From positions 1 through 58,959 of the forward strand of contig CANJPY010000019.1 of assembly GCA_947476255.1 (NCBI GenBank): 58,959 nt of DNA, given 5' to 3'. Below the pieces are notes generated by a model, which did not search any database, was not told the DNA's origin, and was given only the letters and a program-made list of their open reading frames with translations. The position numbers were made by a program, and so were the translations under genes. Shown here piece after piece: positions 54,636-58,959 of this stretch (its first letter is position 1; each line of letters opens with the position of its first letter). The stretch comes from Chthoniobacteraceae bacterium (GTDB lineage: Bacteria > Verrucomicrobiota > Verrucomicrobiia > Chthoniobacterales > Chthoniobacteraceae).

Positions 54636-57261
54636 TAACAGCCTCCTTACCAGCCTTCTGCCAGCCTGTTTGGTGTTCCTTGTTGGCGCTCCTGAGGCAG
54701 CACAAGCGGAGCTTCCGCACGTGGTCCAAACGATGTTCGAAAGCCGCTGCCTTGATTGCCACGATGCGGATTCCAAGAAGGGCAATCTGGACCTCACCGC
54801 GCTAAAGCCGGACTTCGGCGATGCGGGTACGTTTGGGTTGTGGTTGAAGGTGCATGACCGCATCGCGTCGGGTGAAATGCCGCCGAAGAAGAAAGCGCGA
54901 CCGGAGGCGGTTGAAGTGAAGGCGGTAACCGCGTGGCTAGCGGAGTCGCTCGTGAAGGCCGAACGCACTCGGTTGGATGGGGAAAGCCGCACGGGAGTGA
55001 GGCGGCTCACGCGGGCGGAATATGAGAACACGGTGCGCGACCTCTTTGACCTGCCGGGCCTCGCGCTGCAGAGCGGACTTCCTGCGGACGGCTCAGCGCA
55101 TGGGTTTGATAAAAACAGCGACGCGCTCGATATCTCGCATGTAAACCTGGCGAAGTATCTCGAAGCGGCCGACAAAACGCTCGACCTCGCGATCGCCTCA
55201 CAGCCGCAGGCTCCGGAGCGGCAGACGCATCGCATCTCGCTCGCACGTCATGTGTATCTCATCCTCATGAACGGCGACGCAGTGATGCTCAAGGATCAGA
55301 TGCGGGACACGACCTTTCCAGCCTCGGGGGAACATTACCATGTGGGCCCTGGCGAGCATGTTTCACTCGCGCGTGAGAGCGTGAAGAATGGGGCGAGCGT
55401 CGGGGTGTTCCGGCACGAGGACGAGTCGTTCAAACCTTATTTTTACGACTTTGCAGCCATCTACTCGGGGCGCTACCGGTTGCGCGCCTCGTTTTGGAGT
55501 TTCCAGTGGGATAAAGGCGAGGTGCTGCCGGCGCGCGGCACTGAAGCGGCCAGGCTGGATGTAGTCCATTTGGAGGGAGATGGGCGGGGCGCGGGGCATC
55601 CGAGTGATGTGCTAGGGTACTTTGATGCGCCATCGTTGAAGCCGCAGGTGCATGAGTTTGAGACCTGGCTGAATTTCAAGGACACCATTGGGTTCAACAC
55701 CGCCTCGCTTGCCCCTGTGGTCAACTATACGCGCAAAGGCCGTGCGATGGCCTTCACGGGTCCCGGCATCGCCAGCGACTGGCTGGAAATTGACGGGCCG
55801 ATTCACGAGGCATGGCCCCCGCAGTCCCACCGAAGGCTCTTTGGCGACCTGCCAATCACCGAGTTCAAACCGGAGGAAAACAGGGACATCCGCAAGCCGG
55901 TGAGAAAATTGCTCAGACAGGAAACGCAGGCCCCGAATCGCCCGGATACCACCAAGGGCATCTGGACCGTGCGAAGCGAGCAGCCACTGGCCGATGCCGA
56001 CAGACTGCTCGCGGACTTCCTGCCCAGAGCCTTCCGCCGCGAGGTCGAGGCGAGCGTACGCAAGGAATACCTCGCCCAGGTGGAAGCGCGTTTGAAGGAG
56101 GGTGACTGCTTTGAAACGGCGATGCGCTCGGCGTACCGCATGGCGCTGTGTTCGCCAGATTTCCTGTATCGGATCGAGCCGGCGGGTCGGCTCGATGACG
56201 CTGCGCTGGCGTCGCGCCTGTCGTATTTTCTTTGGAACTCGATGCCGGATGCGGCGTTGATGAAACTTGCCGCTGAAGGCAAGCTGCGCGAGCGAGACGT
56301 GCTGGATTCTGAAATCAAACGGCTCCTAAGCGACAGCAAATCGCAGCGTTTTATTGAAGACTTTCTGGGCCAGTGGCTCAAGCTCCGGGCCATTGGAGCG
56401 AATGATCCCGACAAGAAGCTCTATCCCGAGTTTAGCGGGTATTTGCAGGGATCGATGGTCGCAGAGACACGCGCCTATTTCCGCGAGTTGCTGGAGCGAG
56501 ATTTGACTGCCAGGCACCTTGTGAAATCCGACTTTGCCATGCTCAATGAAAAGCTGGCTGTGCATTACGGGATCTCTGGGGTCAGCGGTTCGGAGATCCG
56601 CCGCGTCAAACTGCCGGCGGGGTCTCCCCGAGGCGGCTTTCTCACGCAGGCTTCTATTTTGAAAGTCACGGCAAACGGCACCACCACGTCGCCCGTGCCC
56701 CGTGGCGCATTCGTGATGGCGCGTCTGCTGGGCCGCCCGCCAGAGCCACCGCCACCGAACACGCCCGCCGTGGAGCCCGACGTGCAGGGAGCCACAACCA
56801 TCCGCGAACAACTCGACAAGCACCGCGCCGACGCCAGCTGCGCCTCCTGCCATGCGAATATCGATCCACCAGGCTTCGCGCTGGAAGCCTTCGACGTCAT
56901 TGGCGGCTTCCGCGATCGCTACCGCAGCATTGGCGAGGGCGACCCTGCACCGCGCGGCAGCATTGACCCTTTCATCGGCATCAGCTTCAAGCTCGGCCCA
57001 AAGGTAGATGCCAGCGGTCAGTTGCCCGACGAGCGTCAGTTTGCCGGCATTTCCGGGCTGCAAGATCTGCTCTCCGGCGACACCCGCGCGCTCCTGCACA
57101 ACCTAGCCAAACAATTCCTCATCTACGCCACCGGGCGCGATATTGCCTTCAGCGACCGGGCGGCGCTCGACGGCATTGTGACCTGCACGGAGAAGCGCGG
57201 GGGCGGCATCCGGACGTTGATTCAGGAAATCGTTTTGAGCGATTTGTTCCAAACCCACTAA
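54625..57261 (+). CDS. secreted DUF1592-family cytochrome-like protein, copy B
   Basis: An 878-residue intact member of the DUF1587/1595/1592/1588/1585 family. Start ATG 54625 gives a signal (LLTSLLPACLVFLVGAPEAAQA) and matches the start preserved in the copy A remnant; the open frame further upstream is relic DNA. Haem motif CLDCH at 42-46 with DADSKKGNLDLTAL, family blocks LTRAEYENTVRDLFD, SRLSYFLWNS, FLGQWLKLRAIGANDPDKKLYPEF, and a second CASCH followed by ANIDPPGFALEAFDVIGG. Closely related to copy 1. The HMA-like gene begins 8 bases after its stop. With the FecR gene lost here, its expression must depend on another promoter, perhaps read-through from the giant gene. Confidence 0.9.
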   Translation: MKNNNSLLTSLLPACLVFLVGAPEAAQAELPHVVQTMFESRCLDCHDADSKKGNLDLTALKPDFGDAGTFGLWLKVHDRIASGEMPPKKKARPEAVEVKAVTAWLAESLVKAERTRLDGESRTGVRRLTRAEYENTVRDLFDLPGLALQSGLPADGSAHGFDKNSDALDISHVNLAKYLEAADKTLDLAIASQPQAPERQTHRISLARHVYLILMNGDAVMLKDQMRDTTFPASGEHYHVGPGEHVSLARESVKNGASVGVFRHEDESFKPYFYDFAAIYSGRYRLRASFWSFQWDKGEVLPARGTEAARLDVVHLEGDGRGAGHPSDVLGYFDAPSLKPQVHEFETWLNFKDTIGFNTASLAPVVNYTRKGRAMAFTGPGIASDWLEIDGPIHEAWPPQSHRRLFGDLPITEFKPEENRDIRKPVRKLLRQETQAPNRPDTTKGIWTVRSEQPLADADRLLADFLPRAFRREVEASVRKEYLAQVEARLKEGDCFETAMRSAYRMALCSPDFLYRIEPAGRLDDAALASRLSYFLWNSMPDAALMKLAAEGKLRERDVLDSEIKRLLSDSKSQRFIEDFLGQWLKLRAIGANDPDKKLYPEFSGYLQGSMVAETRAYFRELLERDLTARHLVKSDFAMLNEKLAVHYGISGVSGSEIRRVKLPAGSPRGGFLTQASILKVTANGTTTSPVPRGAFVMARLLGRPPEPPPPNTPAVEPDVQGATTIREQLDKHRADASCASCHANIDPPGFALEAFDVIGGFRDRYRSIGEGDPAPRGSIDPFIGISFKLGPKVDASGQLPDERQFAGISGLQDLLSGDTRALLHNLAKQFLIYATGRDIAFSDRAALDGIVTCTEKRGGGIRTLIQEIVLSDLFQTH

Positions 57262-57269
57262 TCCCTTGT

Positions 57270-57812
57270 ATGAAATCACTCCTCGTCATCCTTTGGCTCA
57301 TGGCATCAGCGGCGCTGGCGGAAGAAAGTAGGTATGGTATCCGCGGCCTCAGCGCGCCTGAGCGTGAGCCCGATCTGCGCGAAGCGATCAATCGAATTCC
57401 AGGGGTGCAACTGGTGGACCTTGATCACGACAAAGCGGAGGTCACGCTGCGCTACGATTTGAGCGCGTTGTTTCCAAACAACAGTCCCAAGAATCCGGTG
57501 AAACCGGCGGATATTGGGAAATCCCTCGATGGAAAGCTCCGAACCGCCACGCAGGGCAGTTTCAGTCTCAAACCGCTCTGCACGATTCCTGAGGATGAAC
57601 TGCAGCGACTCACCATAAAGATCGTGATCCCAGACTGGAAAGGATGCCGCCTCGGCACCTACAACTCCATCGCGAAGCTTGACGGCGTAGAATTGGTTCG
57701 TCTCAGCGGCGACTTCAGCGAGGTCATGGCCTGGATCGATTCCAAGAAGACCAACCGTGAAACATTGATCGAAGCGCTGAAGAAATCACGTGTCGAGTTT
57801 CCCACCCCGTAA
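57270..57812 (+). CDS. small secreted protein with two HMA-like folds, copy B, CxxC broken
   Basis: A 180-residue intact frame, paralogue of 23677-24240. Signal MKSLLVILWLMASAALA; first HMA-like domain about 20-65 (YGIRGL, LREAINRIPGVQLVDLDHDK, AEVTLRYD), which shows the beta-alpha-beta HMA pattern most clearly of the three copies but has no cysteine pair; second domain about 113-178. At the place of the metal-binding CxxC the sequence is DWKGC: the first Cys is replaced by Trp123, only Cys126 remains. Ending SKKTNRETLIEALKK as in the other copies. Loss of one ligand suggests either loss of metal binding or early decay. Confidence 0.8.
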   Translation: MKSLLVILWLMASAALAEESRYGIRGLSAPEREPDLREAINRIPGVQLVDLDHDKAEVTLRYDLSALFPNNSPKNPVKPADIGKSLDGKLRTATQGSFSLKPLCTIPEDELQRLTIKIVIPDWKGCRLGTYNSIAKLDGVELVRLSGDFSEVMAWIDSKKTNRETLIEALKKSRVEFPTP

Positions 57813-57835
57813 GCATCGACCAACGCACCACCAGC

Positions 57836-58543
57836 ATAAACATCAGCACCCAGCGCGCACTCTCCCACCGTACCTTCCTCAAAGCCGCCGGCACCACGCT
57901 CGCTCTTCCGTGGCTCGAAGCCATGTGCCCCGCCTTTGCCAAAGTCGAGGCTGCCAAGAAAATCCCCCGTCGAATGGTGGCCATCGAAACAAACATGGGC
58001 ATCATGACGCAGTTTTTTTCCCGAGAATCCCGGCCTCGACTACGCCCCCACGCCGTATTTGGAAAACCTCGCGGCGCATCGCGGGCAGATGACGATCTTC
58101 TTCGGCACCAGTCATCCCGGCGTCACCGGAGCGCACGCCGCGGAGCGCTGCTTCCTCACTGCCACGCCGCATTCCGAGCGCGGCGGCTTCCGCAATGGCG
58201 TGTCGCTTGACCAGGTCGCCGCCGAGCAACTCGGCAATGAAACGCGCTTCCCGTCGCTCACCCTCGCGATGTCGAATGAAGGCGGCCCCACGCTCAGCTA
58301 CACGTGCAGAGGAGCGCGTATTCCATCGGCCAAAAGCCCGCGCGAACTCTTTGAAAAACTCTTCGTGCAGGGCACGCCCGAGGAAGTCGCCGCCAACGTC
58401 GAGGCCCTGCGCGAGGGCTGTAGTCTGCTGGTCTTCGTGGGTGGCCTACCAAGCGTCTCAACCGCAGCCTTTCAAGGGCCGACCTGCAGCGCATGAAGCA
58501 ATACTACACGTCGGTGCGCGAGTTGGAGCAGCGCCTGCACAGT
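57836..58543 (+). pseudogene. decayed DUF1552 gene, copy B
   Basis: Nearly identical in long blocks to 42846-44102 but inactivated several times. The start codon is ATA (57836-57838) where copy A has ATG. The twin-arginine motif reads SHRTF in place of SRRTF. Two bases are missing in the T run at 58013-58019 (QFFFPE region), a frameshift. One base is missing near 58446 (VGGQTKR region), a second frameshift. Homology stops abruptly after LEQRLHS at about 58543, so the last 40 percent of the gene is absent. Short ORFs in this region are fragments of it. Confidence 0.93.
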
Positions 58544-58806
58544 TATGGAAATGTTTGTGGATGAGGGCGTCGTCCATCTCTTCCTTCCGCACCGCTGACA
58601 ACGCTGCCTGCAGCTGCAACTGCCGGAAGGCGAGTTTCTGCGCTTGTCGCCCGCGAAGACGCTGAAAATTTCCGCGAAGTAAGAGTCTTGAAGACGTCTT
58701 TGTTTCTGCGTTGGCCTGGACAGTTGCGAATGTATGCGGGCCTGAAAACAGTGCCCATATGGGAGCAGTTGTGAATCGTAATCCTAAAAACGGCAAAGGG
58801 ACATCA
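58544..58806 (+). other. relic DNA after the truncated DUF1552 gene
   Basis: Directly at the truncation point a different sequence begins. One frame reads MEMFVDEGVVHLFLP before a stop; another reads LPEGEFLRLSPAKTLKISAK with stop TAA at 58680-58682. They look like two pieces of the 3' end of a lost gene, perhaps a secreted beta-sandwich protein, joined out of frame. No family can be named. The remaining bases to 58806 show nothing recognisable. Confidence 0.35.
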
Positions 58807-58898
58807 GATGCCGGAGGCATCACCGCCATTTGCCGGTGGTTGAGCGAAGCGACACCACCGGTTGTCAGACCACAAAACAAGGCATCCCGGAGGGATGC
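58807..58898. repeat. cluster of three palindromes, REP-like
   Basis: Three perfect inverted repeats lie within 92 bases: GATGCC-GGA-GGCATC (58807-58821), CCGGTGGT with ACCACCGG around a 13-base loop (58833-58861), and GCATCCC-GGA-GGGATGC (58882-58898). The first and third share the loop GGA. Sequences of this kind recur in intergenic regions of this phylum in my recollection (not checked here). They suggest a REP/BIME-type mobile repeat or structured RNA. Confidence 0.6.
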
Positions 58899-58959
58899 AA
58901 GACTGCGCCAAGCGTAGGTTCTTCACCGGTATCACGCAGCTTCAGACAGCCCCAGCACA

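Noticed and set aside
58059-58496. 145-codon frame resembling a short DUF1552 protein
   Set aside because: It is the middle piece of a frameshifted, truncated DUF1552 pseudogene, not a separate gene.
40186-58543. Insertion sequence or phage as the cause of the duplication
   Set aside because: No transposase, integrase, terminal inverted repeat or phage gene was found at either end of the duplicated segments.
58807-58898. Possible CRISPR array
   Set aside because: The palindromes differ in sequence and spacing, and no regular repeat-spacer pattern exists.

Overview
The window looks like chromosomal DNA of a Verrucomicrobiota (PVC-group) bacterium. Evidence: many secreted proteins of the planctomycete/verrucomicrobial cytochrome and DUF families (DUF1592, DUF1552, DUF1501, DUF1549/DUF1553), an LpxK gene (Gram-negative lipid A), an ECF sigma/FecR pair of the type common in this superphylum, and several large secreted proteins with sugar-related or beta-propeller domains. 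The genus cannot be fixed from the sequence.

Layout. 1-3.95 kb: housekeeping genes uvrB and a bifunctional NAD(P)HX repair enzyme. 4.15-7.9 kb (minus): a DUF1552-DUF1592 pair. 8.3-11.2 kb: three exported proteins (sugar isomerase-like TIM barrel, sialidase-like, SGNH hydrolase) and tRNA-Val(CAC). 11.4-17.7 kb: glgE, a metallo-beta-lactamase fold protein, lpxK, thrB and a family 2 glycosyltransferase. 17.9-20.6 kb: two tandem esterase paralogues, the second fused to an SMP-30 propeller. 21.1-25.5 kb: an intact cassette, DUF1592 cytochrome / small two-domain HMA-like protein / DUF1552. 25.6-29.7 kb (minus): a very large secreted protein. 30.1-32.6 kb: a short HPF-type ribosome factor divergent from a NhaR-like LysR regulator and a phospholipase D-type synthase. 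32.9-35.2 kb: lactonase-type propeller and secreted MBL protein. 35.3-39.7 kb (minus): DUF1549/1553 plus DUF1501 operon. 40.2-58.5 kb: an ECF sigma/FecR regulated locus, two giant secreted proteins, and a decayed duplicate of the same locus. 58.5-59 kb: relic DNA and a cluster of palindromes.

The most striking content is the cassette DUF1592 (c-type haem motifs) - HMA-like protein - DUF1552, present three times: intact at 21.1-25.5 kb (copy 1), partly destroyed at 42.1-44.1 kb (copy A) and partly destroyed at 54.6-58.5 kb (copy B). Copies A and B come from one duplicated ancestor whose order was sigma - FecR - DUF1592 - HMA-like - DUF1552. They decayed in complementary ways. Copy A lost its DUF1592 by an internal deletion of about 2.4 kb, and its HMA-like gene has a Trp-to-stop change, but its DUF1552 is intact. 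Copy B kept DUF1592 and the HMA-like gene (with its CxxC broken), but its DUF1552 lost the start codon, has two frameshifts and is truncated. Together they still encode one full set. The HMA-like partner is the part I do not recognise as a described component of these systems.

All functional statements rest on motif reading by eye. No database search or alignment program was run. No CRISPR array, transposase, integrase or phage gene was seen.
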